This document shows, one piece after another, positions 8,469-15,920 of a stretch of 64,000 bases of DNA (position 1 is its first letter; every line of letters starts with the position of its first letter). This DNA is from Cognatundibacterium curvum (GTDB lineage Bacteria > Pseudomonadota > Gammaproteobacteria > Burkholderiales > Burkholderiaceae_D), in NCBI RefSeq assembly GCF_014284235.1, contig NZ_JACOGD010000012.1, positions 1 through 64,000 of the forward strand, read 5' to 3'. A program made the position numbers and the translations under genes. Below the pieces are notes generated by a model that saw nothing but the letters and a program-made list of their open reading frames with translations, had not been told where the DNA came from and did no database searches.

Positions 8469-9880
8469 AATCTGACAAGAATGAAATTGCGCTCAGACGC
8501 AAATTTTCGGATGTCCTAGGTTCTTGTCTTCAGAAAAGCAGTGCTAATCAAGCGCTCAGCCTGGCCGTCGCTTATAGCGGCGGTCTGGATTCCTCCGTAT
8601 TGTTAAGCCTGGCCCATGCGTATAGTCGCCAGCACCAAATTCCTCTCTATGCCTTCCATGTTCATCATGGATTAAGTCCGAATGCAGACGATTGGCTTAC
8701 GCATTGTGAGGCTAGGTGTGGCGAACTGGGAATTGCTTTTCATGCCATCAGAGTTAATGTGGATTTGACTTCCGGACTAGGGCTTGAGGCTGGGGCGCGC
8801 AAGGAAAGATATGCCGCGCTTGGTCAGCTTTGCATCACTCATCGTGTGAGTCATTTGATGACCGCACATCACCAGGATGATCAGGCGGAAACGATACTGA
8901 TGCAAATGTTGCGCGGCTCTGGGCTGGCAGGACTGTCGGGTATGGATTTGTCTAATGTTGCGCCCGGGTTGCTGGGCGATCCGGCTTTGTTGATTGTCCG
9001 CCCTTTGCTTGAGGCCAGTCGTGAGGAGTTAGAGCAATTCCAGCGCCTGCATGCGCTTGCCTTCGTAGAAGATGAGTCAAATGCGGATGTGCGTTACCGC
9101 AGAAATGCGTTAAGACACAGAGTGATGCCTGTGCTTGAAGAAATTTACCCTGGCTTTGCTGCACGAATGTCGCGTGGTGCCAGGCATGTCAGTGCAGCAC
9201 GGGATTTGATTGAGGAAATGGCAGCCTCGGACCTGATGCACTGTACGCAAGACGGCCAGTTGCTGGTTCCCAGGCTGGTGGCGCTGGGCGAAAGCCGGGC
9301 AGCCCATGTTTTCAGGCATTGGTTAAGTCAGCAAGGTGTGCGTCTGCCTTCGACGGCAAGACTGCAGGAAATGTTTAAGCAGCTTTTTTATGCAAAAACG
9401 GATGCGCGTATAGAAATTCATTGCGGCGAACATGTGCTGCACCGCTACCGGGCCGCGGTCTACCTGCGGCAAGTCGAGGGTAGCTTGTCTGGTTTGGATG
9501 AGGTCAGCTTCACCTGGAAAGGTGAATCCTGTTTGGCATTTCCGGCCTATGGTGGCGTATTGCATTTTAAAGCTGCAGAACAGGGAATTGCGTCCGAATG
9601 GTTGTCTCAGCAACCATTGGCTTTACATCTGCGCAGAGGAGGAGAGCGCATGAAACTGGCAATTGACAGGCCCACGCGTGATATGAAAAGTCATTTCCAG
9701 TCTTTGAATATACCTTTTTGGGTCAGGAGTGAATTACCATTTGTCTCTGCTGGGGCGGACTTAGTGTATGCCGCTCAGGTAGGTATGAATGCAAAGTTTT
9801 TTGATCAGAGTTCAACTGCAAAGATAAGTCTGCATTGGGTCTTTGATGAATCAGGGAAAAACGTATGGAACAACAATTAA
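8465..9880 (+). CDS. tilS: tRNA(Ile)-lysidine synthase
   Basis: Attaches lysine to C34 of the CAU-anticodon tRNA-Ile, switching it from Met to Ile identity; essential. The 471-residue protein has the N-type PP-loop [12 protein letters not shown] near residue 37, the HVHHGLSP and [10 protein letters not shown] motifs, the TilS substrate-binding part, and a C-terminal TilS domain ([12 protein letters not shown]...). Its start overlaps accA (ATGA at 8465-8468) and its end overlaps dnaQ by 16 bases, giving a tight accA-tilS-dnaQ unit. Confidence 0.95.
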   Translation: MKSDKNEIALRRKFSDVLGSCLQKSSANQALSLAVAYSGGLDSSVLLSLAHAYSRQHQIPLYAFHVHHGLSPNADDWLTHCEARCGELGIAFHAIRVNVDLTSGLGLEAGARKERYAALGQLCITHRVSHLMTAHHQDDQAETILMQMLRGSGLAGLSGMDLSNVAPGLLGDPALLIVRPLLEASREELEQFQRLHALAFVEDESNADVRYRRNALRHRVMPVLEEIYPGFAARMSRGARHVSAARDLIEEMAASDLMHCTQDGQLLVPRLVALGESRAAHVFRHWLSQQGVRLPSTARLQEMFKQLFYAKTDARIEIHCGEHVLHRYRAAVYLRQVEGSLSGLDEVSFTWKGESCLAFPAYGGVLHFKAAEQGIASEWLSQQPLALHLRRGGERMKLAIDRPTRDMKSHFQSLNIPFWVRSELPFVSAGADLVYAAQVGMNAKFFDQSSTAKISLHWVFDESGKNVWNNN

Positions 9881-10578
9881 GGCAAATTGTCCTTGATACC
9901 GAAACCACGGGCCTTAGTCCGCGTGATGGCAACCGTATTATCGAGATTGGTTGCGTTGAGTTAATTAATCGCAAACTTACTGGTAATAATTTTCACCAGT
10001 ATATTAATCCTGAGCGCGATTCAGAAGAAGGTGCGCTCGCAGTGCATGGACTTACGACTGAGTTTTTATCGGATAAGCCTAAATTCGCGGAGATTTCGCA
10101 AGAGTTTTGCGAATACATCCGTGGCGCGGAAGTCGTTATTCATAATGCGCCATTCGACGTCGCATTTTTAAATGCAGAGTTCGCCAGAATCGGTCTGGGA
10201 AATTTTGCTGATCATGTCAGCCATGTCACTGATACCCTGGTTCAGGCGAAGGAATTGCACCCAGGGAAGCGAAACTCTCTCGATGCTTTGTGTGACCGCT
10301 ATGACATTTCGAACTCGCATCGAAAGCTGCATGGCGCTTTGCTGGATGCGGAGTTACTGGCCGATGTTTTTCTGGCAATGTCACGTGGGCAAAACAGTTT
10401 TGCTATCGACATAGAAGAAGATGTTGTGCAAGTAGTTGTTGATTTGCCAGTCGAAGCACTTGAGACCGACGACATGGTGTGCATTGCAGCTGACGCGGCC
10501 GAATTAGATGAGCATGAAAAATTGTTGGCAGGTCTAGATAAGCAAGGCAAGCAGGATTGTTTGTGGCGCTTGCAATAA
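9865..10578 (+). CDS. dnaQ: DNA polymerase III epsilon subunit (3'-5' proofreading exonuclease)
   Basis: Proofreading subunit of the replicase. The 237 residues show the DEDDh exonuclease motifs: Exo I VLDTETTGLSP, Exo II IHNAPFDVAFLNAEF, Exo III HGALLDAELLADV. The C-terminal ~50 residues would carry the clamp-binding and alpha-binding segments. The ATG at 9865 lies inside the end of tilS (16-bp overlap), so expression depends on the accA-tilS transcript. A strong terminator follows at 10700-10735. Other members of the family function outside the polymerase, but length and position favour DnaQ itself. Confidence 0.93.
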   Translation: MEQQLRQIVLDTETTGLSPRDGNRIIEIGCVELINRKLTGNNFHQYINPERDSEEGALAVHGLTTEFLSDKPKFAEISQEFCEYIRGAEVVIHNAPFDVAFLNAEFARIGLGNFADHVSHVTDTLVQAKELHPGKRNSLDALCDRYDISNSHRKLHGALLDAELLADVFLAMSRGQNSFAIDIEEDVVQVVVDLPVEALETDDMVCIAADAAELDEHEKLLAGLDKQGKQDCLWRLQ

Positions 10579-10699
10579 AGACCGTCTGTACCATTAGTTT
10601 TTCGCCTTTATGGACGGGATAATGTTGTCGTAAGTACTATGGAAGTGCCTCAAGACCTTTTAAGTGCCTCAGGAAAAAAGCTTCAAATGGCCATATTTA

Positions 10700-10737
10700 A
10701 AAATCGCAACTGAGCTAAGTTCAGTTGCGATTTTTTT
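10700..10737 (+). terminator. Rho-independent terminator of accA-tilS-dnaQ
   Basis: A 14-bp perfect stem, AAAATCGCAACTGA at 10700-10713 pairing with TCAGTTGCGATTTT at 10721-10734, has a 7-base loop and runs into a T tract ending at 10737. It separates dnaQ from the flhDC promoter region. Confidence 0.9.
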
Positions 10738-10797
10738 ATTTTCGAACCAAATTTCGTCACTCTCGCAAAATTTCCATCAAAAAAACGACAGTTGCCC

Positions 10798-10824
10798 TAA
10801 AGTTTTTTTATTCCCTGCCGTTAT
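10798..10824 (+). promoter_or_regulatory. Sigma-28 (FliA)-type promoter, distal copy
   Basis: TAAAGTTT at 10798-10805, an 11-base spacer, then GCCGTTAT at 10817-10824. The enterobacterial FliA consensus is TAAAGTTT-N11-GCCGATAA, so the -35 box and spacer are exact and the -10 box differs at two of eight places. It is preceded by CC, as is the second copy. It points towards flhD. Confidence 0.6.
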
Positions 10825-10867
10825 CAAATTGTAGGAAAAAATATTTAAAAATTTTTGCGATTAACCC

Positions 10868-10894
10868 TAAAGTTCTGGTTTTTAGTGCCGTTAA
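10868..10894 (+). promoter_or_regulatory. Sigma-28 (FliA)-type promoter, proximal copy
   Basis: TAAAGTTC at 10868-10875, an 11-base spacer, then GCCGTTAA at 10887-10894. It lies exactly 70 bases after the first copy and shares its CC-TAAAGTT and GCCGTTA cores and spacer length, while the spacers themselves differ. That is the pattern expected of two selected promoters, not of a recent duplication. It would give flhD a leader of about 275 bases. Confidence 0.6.
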
Positions 10895-11175
10895 TAGTAA
10901 TAAGAGAAAAGAAAAAACTGTCTAATTTAAGCTAAGTCTTTGTTTTATCAGGGTTATTTTCTGTTTTCTTGCTAGTAGTTAAAAAATTCAATTTTTCTCT
11001 GTTTTAAACGAAATAGAGAATGTCTTACGTGCGTAGGTTAATTTCCTATGCGCGCATTTGTCATATTCTGTCCGTAAATATCTACTTTTGCCTATACCTC
11101 GGTTTTTTTCGTCCAAGCACAATGTGTCTCAACGGCAATGAACTTGTCTCGAAAAATGGACTGGAGGGTGCGGAA

Positions 11176-11493
11176 ATGACACAGAACGATATGATGGCGG
11201 AAATTCGCGATGCAAACTTAAGCTACTTGATGCTTGCTCAGCAAATGATACGTGCTGATAAAGCGACTGCAATTTTCCGTTTGGGAATAGGTAAAGAAAT
11301 TGCAGATTTAATTGAAGGTTTGAATAACTCTCAGATACTGAAGTTGGCTGGCTCTAATATGATGCTTGCCCGTTTCCGTTTCGAAGATAGCGCGATTCTC
11401 TGCATGTTGACCAATTACAACAAAGAACGTGCTTTGGCACACTCCCATGCAGCCATTCTGATGGCTGGTCAGCCAGTTGAAGAGATTCATTAA
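11176..11493 (+). CDS. flhD: Flagellar transcriptional activator FlhD
   Basis: FlhD forms the FlhD4C2 complex that switches on class II flagellar genes. The 105-residue protein is of normal length and reads as FlhD throughout (NLSYLMLAQQMIRADKATAIFRLG, FRFEDSAILCMLTNY). The frame is open 52 codons further upstream to 11020, but that part is not FlhD-like. The ATG at 11176 has GGAGG eight bases upstream and is the sensible start. It is the first gene of the motility operon; flhC follows after 32 bp. Confidence 0.95.
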   Translation: MTQNDMMAEIRDANLSYLMLAQQMIRADKATAIFRLGIGKEIADLIEGLNNSQILKLAGSNMMLARFRFEDSAILCMLTNYNKERALAHSHAAILMAGQPVEEIH

Positions 11494-11525
11494 TTTCTTT
11501 TTTAAAAACAAAGGGTGAGGCGAAC

Positions 11526-12074
11526 ATGGCGATCAAAAGTGTTGTAAATGAAGCTAATGAGATTCAGTTGGCAATAGAACTGGTTAAGTTGGGTGCACGC
11601 TTGCAATTGCTTGAGTCGGAAACTTCTTTGTCTCGCGAGCGCTTATTGAAGATTTACAAGGAGCTGAAGGGTGTTTCTCCTCCTAAGGGGATGCTGCCTT
11701 TTTCGACAGACTGGTTTGTGACCTGGCAGCCGAATATCCATTCGTCACTGTTCATGAATATCTACAAGTACCTCAATGAACACGCTGAAATCACCGGCAT
11801 CGAGGCCGTTGTTAAGTCCTACAAGCTTTACCTGGAGCAGGTCGGCTGCATCAACCCTGATGATGCTTTGCTATCGTTGACGCGTGCCTGGACTTTGGTT
11901 CGATTTTTTGAGGGAAAAATGTTAACATTTGCCCGTTGTAGTGAATGTGGTGGTCATTTCGTTGCTCACTCACTTGATTTGCATGATCAGTATCGCTGTG
12001 GTCTGTGTCACGTCCCATCCCGTGCTGGCAAAACAAAAAAAGCGAAAGATGCGGAGATGGCGATGGTTGCCTGA
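11526..12074 (+). CDS. flhC: Flagellar transcriptional activator FlhC
   Basis: FlhC is the DNA-binding partner of FlhD. The 182-residue protein has the family core (LVKLGARLQLLESETSLSRE) and the four-cysteine zinc site in the C-terminal half, CSECGGHF plus YRCGLCHVP, needed for the complex. FlhDC directs RNA polymerase to class II flagellar promoters, which are not in this window. The stop is followed after 18 bp by a membrane methyltransferase gene. Confidence 0.95.
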   Translation: MAIKSVVNEANEIQLAIELVKLGARLQLLESETSLSRERLLKIYKELKGVSPPKGMLPFSTDWFVTWQPNIHSSLFMNIYKYLNEHAEITGIEAVVKSYKLYLEQVGCINPDDALLSLTRAWTLVRFFEGKMLTFARCSECGGHFVAHSLDLHDQYRCGLCHVPSRAGKTKKAKDAEMAMVA

Positions 12075-12092
12075 GTTTAATTTGGAGGTGGG

Positions 12093-12902
12093 TTGCTTAA
12101 GTTTCGTTTTTTATTTGACTTGTTCAAGCTCACTCCGGATCGTCGGCCTGTCATTCCGGTGACGCTGGTCGCACTGTTGATTCAGCTGATTTGTTTCTTC
12201 CTTGTGCTGGTTTCAGTAAATCTGATACATCGCACGCTGAATGTCCCGATTTACCCCCTTTATTTTGTTATTGCACTTTCTTGCGCGGCGTCGCTGGCAG
12301 CCTGTATTCTGCGCTTGGACTGGTGGTGGTGCGTTATTGAGGCGTTATTCCCCTGGCTCGTTTGCTTGGCCACGTCTTTGCAGTTGAATCCCCAGCTCTA
12401 TCTTATTCTCTTCTTGCTTTTGTTTGCCATCTGTGGCGCGACTTTGTTTAGTCGGGTACCTTACTATCCCTCACCTGAACGCGCAGTGGAAATGCTGGCG
12501 CAACAACTGAGTCCTGAAAAATCACTGGCCGTGCTGGATGTGGGGTCTGGTTTTGGCGGAGTGCTTTTTGGTTTAGCTGAAAAATTTCCGCGATTTAGAT
12601 ATGCCGGAATTGAGCTGGCTTTGTTCCCCTTCATCGTTAGCTGGTGCAGAGCGAAGTTAAGGCGCGAGACAAATGTTCGCATTCACTTTGGGAATTATGA
12701 AGAAATCGACTTGGCTGCTTTTGATGTGGTGTATGCCTATTTGTCGCCAGTGGTGATGTCAGACCTGTGGGGAAAAGTGCAGCAGGAAATGTTGCCTGGA
12801 ACAATATTTATCAGTTATGAGTTTGTTGTTCATGGAAGAAAGCCGGATTTTGCAATACAGTGTGGATACGAGGAAATTTATTTATACGGCTGGAAAATGT
12901 GA
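12093..12902 (+). CDS. Membrane-anchored class I SAM-dependent methyltransferase-like protein
   Basis: I cannot assign a substrate. The 269-residue protein has about four predicted membrane segments in the first 120 residues (around 22-43, 53-71, 75-93, 96-115). A cytoplasmic Rossmann methyltransferase domain follows, with motif I VLDVGSGFG at 147-155, an acidic end of strand 2 in YAGIEL, and FDVVYAYLSP as the motif IV region. The start is a TTG with GGAGG close upstream; no ATG fits. It sits between flhC and motA on the same strand, so it is probably co-expressed with motility genes. A role in modifying a flagellar or membrane protein is inference from position. Confidence 0.75.
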   Translation: MLKFRFLFDLFKLTPDRRPVIPVTLVALLIQLICFFLVLVSVNLIHRTLNVPIYPLYFVIALSCAASLAACILRLDWWWCVIEALFPWLVCLATSLQLNPQLYLILFLLLFAICGATLFSRVPYYPSPERAVEMLAQQLSPEKSLAVLDVGSGFGGVLFGLAEKFPRFRYAGIELALFPFIVSWCRAKLRRETNVRIHFGNYEEIDLAAFDVVYAYLSPVVMSDLWGKVQQEMLPGTIFISYEFVVHGRKPDFAIQCGYEEIYLYGWKM

Positions 12903-13047
12903 ATTTTAGTTTCTTGCTGTTGGTTTCTGGAAATTTTTTAGTTTTTCGCAAGAAATTCCCGCGTTTTTTCATGCTTCCTCTGGGTTGGACTGATATGATA
13001 AACGTAAGTGATTTATGCTTTGATTTTCCTTCAGGGAGTAATGTTCT

Positions 13048-13908
13048 GTGTTAGTCATCGTTGGCTATTTAGTTGTAATGGGGTCGGTGTTTGGCGGCTT
13101 CGTCATGTCAGGCGGCCACTTGGCCGTATTGTTTCAGCCACTTGAATTGTTAATGATTGGTGGTGCTGCAGTCGGTGCGTCGCTGGTTGGTAATAATGCC
13201 AAGAGTCTTAAGTCGACTCTCAAGGCCCTTCCTTCTGTGTTCAAAGGCTCTAAGTACACCAAGGCGCTGTACATGGAATTGATGACCATGATGTTTGATG
13301 TACTGACCAAGGTGCGAAAAGAAGGCTTGATGTCCATTGAGGGTGATATCGAGAAGCCTGACGACAGTCCTTTGTTCAGTAAGTATGGTTTGATCGTTCA
13401 TGATCATCATCTGATGGAGTTTATCTGTGATTATCTGCGGCTGATGGTATCCGGAAATATGGACGCTTTTCAGATCGAAAACCTGATGGATAACGAACTC
13501 GAAACGCATCACCATGAAGCTGCTGTTCCGGCCCACTTTATCGCGAAGTTAGGTGATGGCTTGCCGGCATTCGGTATTGTTGCTGCGGTGATGGGGGTGG
13601 TGCATACGATGGAGTCAGTTGGTATTCCGCCCGCCGAGCTCGGGATTCTGATTGCTCACGCTTTGGTGGGGACATTTTTAGGTATTTTGCTTGCCTATGG
13701 TTTCGTTGGTCCTCTGGCAGGTTTGATGGAGCAACAAAATGATGAAGCCTCGAAAACCTTTCAGTGCATTAAGGTTACTTTACTTGCCAGTCTGAACGGG
13801 TATGCGCCAGCGTTGGCTGTCGAATTTGGTCGTAAAGTGCTTTATTCAACCGAAAGACCAACCTTTAGTGAGCTGGAAGAACATATTAAGCAGTCTAAAT
13901 CAAAATAA
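13048..13908 (+). CDS. motA: Flagellar motor stator protein MotA
   Basis: Proton-channel subunit of the stator. The 286-residue protein has the E. coli-like N-terminus (LVIVGYLVVMGSVFGGF), four membrane segments, the cytoplasmic loop with charged residues contacting FliG, and the motif GLPAFGIVAAVMGVVHTM followed by HALVGTFLGILLAYG. The start is GTG, with GGGAG nine bases upstream, aligning with the usual MotA start. A 145-bp gap precedes it, which may hold a promoter, but no sigma-28 motif is visible. motB follows after about 24 bp. Confidence 0.96.
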   Translation: MLVIVGYLVVMGSVFGGFVMSGGHLAVLFQPLELLMIGGAAVGASLVGNNAKSLKSTLKALPSVFKGSKYTKALYMELMTMMFDVLTKVRKEGLMSIEGDIEKPDDSPLFSKYGLIVHDHHLMEFICDYLRLMVSGNMDAFQIENLMDNELETHHHEAAVPAHFIAKLGDGLPAFGIVAAVMGVVHTMESVGIPPAELGILIAHALVGTFLGILLAYGFVGPLAGLMEQQNDEASKTFQCIKVTLLASLNGYAPALAVEFGRKVLYSTERPTFSELEEHIKQSKSK

Positions 13909-13932
13909 TAAAAAGTCTTCTGGGGTAGTGTG

Positions 13933-14862
13933 ATGGCAAATGAGGAACTCAGGCCAATTATCGTCAAGCGTATTAAGAAAGCTGGCGGTGGTCATCATGG
14001 TGGTGCGTGGAAAATCGCCTACGCCGATTTTGTAACGGCAATGATGGCTTTTTTTCTGTTGATGTGGTTACTTGGGTCAACGGCAAAAGGAAATCTGCAG
14101 GGTATTGCTGAATATTTTCAGACCCCATTGAAAGTTGCGATGGCTGGCGGGGATGGTAGTGGTGACAGCTCGAGTGTGATCAAAGGTGGTGGTAAGGATC
14201 TCAGTTTGAGAGAAGGCCAGAACCGTAAAGGTGATATTGATTCACCTAAGAAAACTTACAACCTGCAGGCAGCGGAAGCAGCGCTCGCAAAAGAAGAGGC
14301 TGAGCGCCTGAAGAATCTCAAAGGAAAAATTGAGGCCGTGATTGAATCGAACCCAACCTTAAAGCAGTATAAAAAACAGTTGTTGCTGGACATTACGACC
14401 GAAGGTTTGCGTATTCAGATGGTGGACGAGCAGAACCGACCCATGTTTGCGTTGGCCAGGGCGGATCTGCAACCCTATACACGTGAAATTTTGCATGAGA
14501 TTGGTAAGGCGCTCAATGAGGTGCCGAATCGCATCAGTTTATCCGGTCACACCGACGCAACGCCCTATGGCTTAGGTGAAAAGGGGTATAGCAACTGGGA
14601 ACTGTCAGCGGATCGCGCTAATGCATCGCGCCGCGAATTGATTTACGGTGGTATGGACGAGTCTAAGGTGCTGCGCGTAGTAGGGCTGTCCTCATCAGTA
14701 TTGTTTGATAAGCAGGATGCCTACAATCCGGTTAATCGAAGAATCAGCATCATCGTGATGAATAAAAAAGCAGAGGAGTCGGCATCTCAGGATGGTGGCT
14801 CAGTCGAAGTAACCAGTCAATCAGATTCAAAAGCAGAAGTGACAGTAAAAGGTACAAAGTAA
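13933..14862 (+). CDS. motB: Flagellar motor stator protein MotB
   Basis: Stator subunit that anchors MotA to peptidoglycan. The 309-residue protein starts with the conserved KRIKKAGGGHHGGAWKIAYADFVTAMMAFFLLMWLLGS stretch (shown here only to locate it, residues ~12-48); its membrane helix contains the proton-carrying Asp in YADF. An OmpA-like peptidoglycan-binding domain covers ~150-280 (LSGHTDATPYG, NRRISIIVM). A GTG one codon earlier is possible; I chose the ATG. The C-terminal tail after 285 is Ser/Glu/Lys-rich. Confidence 0.95.
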   Translation: MANEELRPIIVKRIKKAGGGHHGGAWKIAYADFVTAMMAFFLLMWLLGSTAKGNLQGIAEYFQTPLKVAMAGGDGSGDSSSVIKGGGKDLSLREGQNRKGDIDSPKKTYNLQAAEAALAKEEAERLKNLKGKIEAVIESNPTLKQYKKQLLLDITTEGLRIQMVDEQNRPMFALARADLQPYTREILHEIGKALNEVPNRISLSGHTDATPYGLGEKGYSNWELSADRANASRRELIYGGMDESKVLRVVGLSSSVLFDKQDAYNPVNRRISIIVMNKKAEESASQDGGSVEVTSQSDSKAEVTVKGTK

Positions 14863-14902
14863 CCTTTAAGTTTGCATCGCTTGTTTATTTTACGCATACG
14901 GG

Positions 14903-15460
14903 ATGCTCAAGATGTCCAAAGAGAAAATGCTCGGTCCCCAGGTAAAACAGCTGCTGTCAGGTGTCTCTGATCACAGCAGTGCCCATTTATCCGAGGTGGA
15001 AACGGACCTCGCCCAGACGGCTTTGTTACTGGGTGAGGCAATAGAAAAACTGGGTATCAGTTTCATGTCTCTGCACTCTGCGGTAATCAAAGAGCAGGAT
15101 GAAATCAATCTGATCATTAACTCAGGTGCGGTGACTAATGAAAGTGTAGACCGTCTCAAGCTGATACAGAGTGAAATTGCCTCACATATCAATTCTGCTG
15201 TGACCTGCCTGCAGTTTCAGGATCTGACCAGTCAGCTTATATCCAGAACGATGCAGCGCTGTGAAGGCTTGCGTGAAGTGTTGGTGACCCTGGGTGTGGT
15301 TGGTGATGATATTTCCACTGAGTCTGAGAATGAGGATCTGGAATCCCTGCTCAAGGAAACAACGCAAAGACTTGATAAGCAGAGCGCAGATTTGCAGAGT
15401 TTGTTAAGGAAGGCAGTTCACCAGAAGCATCTGGATAGCGGTGATATTGAATTATTTTAA
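14903..15460 (+). CDS. CheZ-motif protein, possible CheY phosphatase
   Basis: A 185-residue helical protein that is not annotated easily by eye. Its centre contains LQFQDLTSQLISR with Asp-107 and Gln-111 spaced as in the CheZ catalytic helix (true CheZ in this window: AQDFQDLTGQLIKK, Asp-191 and Gln-195). The protein is shorter than CheZ and lacks the DDLLDSLGF CheY-binding tail, ending instead in SGDIELF, a tail close to that of CheD (GGEVDLF). It lies between motB and a cheY in the main operon. A phosphatase or CheY-docking role is inferred from motif and place. Confidence 0.65.
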   Translation: MLKMSKEKMLGPQVKQLLSGVSDHSSAHLSEVETDLAQTALLLGEAIEKLGISFMSLHSAVIKEQDEINLIINSGAVTNESVDRLKLIQSEIASHINSAVTCLQFQDLTSQLISRTMQRCEGLREVLVTLGVVGDDISTESENEDLESLLKETTQRLDKQSADLQSLLRKAVHQKHLDSGDIELF

Positions 15461-15511
15461 TTTTGTGCGAAACCCAAGCTATTGGGCCTTTCATTCGTAG
15501 ATGGAGTAATT

Positions 15512-15877
15512 ATGGCCAAGACAATTTTAGCTGTTGACGATTCCGGATCGTTAAGACAAATGGTTGCATTCAGCCTCAAGGCTGCTGGCTATCAGGTAAT
15601 TGAAGCCGTAGATGGACAGGACGGGCTGGAAAAAGCCCGAAATCAAGTCGTTGATCTGGTGCTGACTGACCAGAATATGCCACGCATGGACGGCTTGACT
15701 TTGATTAAATCTTTACGGGGACTTGCTACATATCAAAGAGTGCCTATTCTGATGCTCACCACCGAGTCGAGTGATGATATGAAAGCAAAGGGTCGTGCCG
15801 CCGGTGCCAATGGCTGGCTGGTCAAGCCTTTCGACCCGCAGAAGCTAACAGAAGTTGTGAAAAAAGTGATTGGCTAA
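15512..15877 (+). CDS. cheY: CheY-type single-domain response regulator (first copy)
   Basis: Receiver-only protein of 121 residues with the acidic pair Asp-9/Asp-10, phospho-acceptor Asp-53 (LVLTDQNMPRMDG), Thr in LMLTTE and the conserved Lys in WLVKPF. The open frame extends ten codons upstream, but the ATG at 15512 has GGAG five bases before it. It lies just ahead of cheA and behind the CheZ-motif gene. A second, less similar cheY ends the operon, so one of them may be a phosphate sink and the other the motor-binding form. Confidence 0.9.
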   Translation: MAKTILAVDDSGSLRQMVAFSLKAAGYQVIEAVDGQDGLEKARNQVVDLVLTDQNMPRMDGLTLIKSLRGLATYQRVPILMLTTESSDDMKAKGRAAGANGWLVKPFDPQKLTEVVKKVIG

Positions 15878-15920
15878 GCCATGGCTTGTTTCGCATTAAT
15901 GTAAATCTCGGAGTGTAATA

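Larger units (their letters stand above)
10579..11175. other. Intergenic region dnaQ-flhD: terminator, tandem promoters, long leader
   Basis: 597 bp without a convincing gene. In order it holds a direct repeat of AAGTGCCTCA (10643-10652 and 10662-10671), the dnaQ terminator (10700-10735), two sigma-28-type promoter sequences (10798-10824, 10868-10894) and an AT-rich stretch of about 280 bases up to the flhD ATG. If transcription starts just after the second promoter, flhDC mRNA has a long 5' leader, as in E. coli, where the leader is a target of post-transcriptional control. An upstream in-frame start at 11020 is open but has no FlhD similarity. Confidence 0.6.

Noticed and set aside
10643..10671. 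Direct repeat AAGTGCCTCA twice before the dnaQ terminator
   Set aside because: Ten bases, two copies, no partner elsewhere; likely chance or a trivial duplication.
10725..10925. 66-codon frame in the flhD upstream region
   Set aside because: Overlaps the terminator and both promoter motifs, has no ribosome site and an AT-driven composition.
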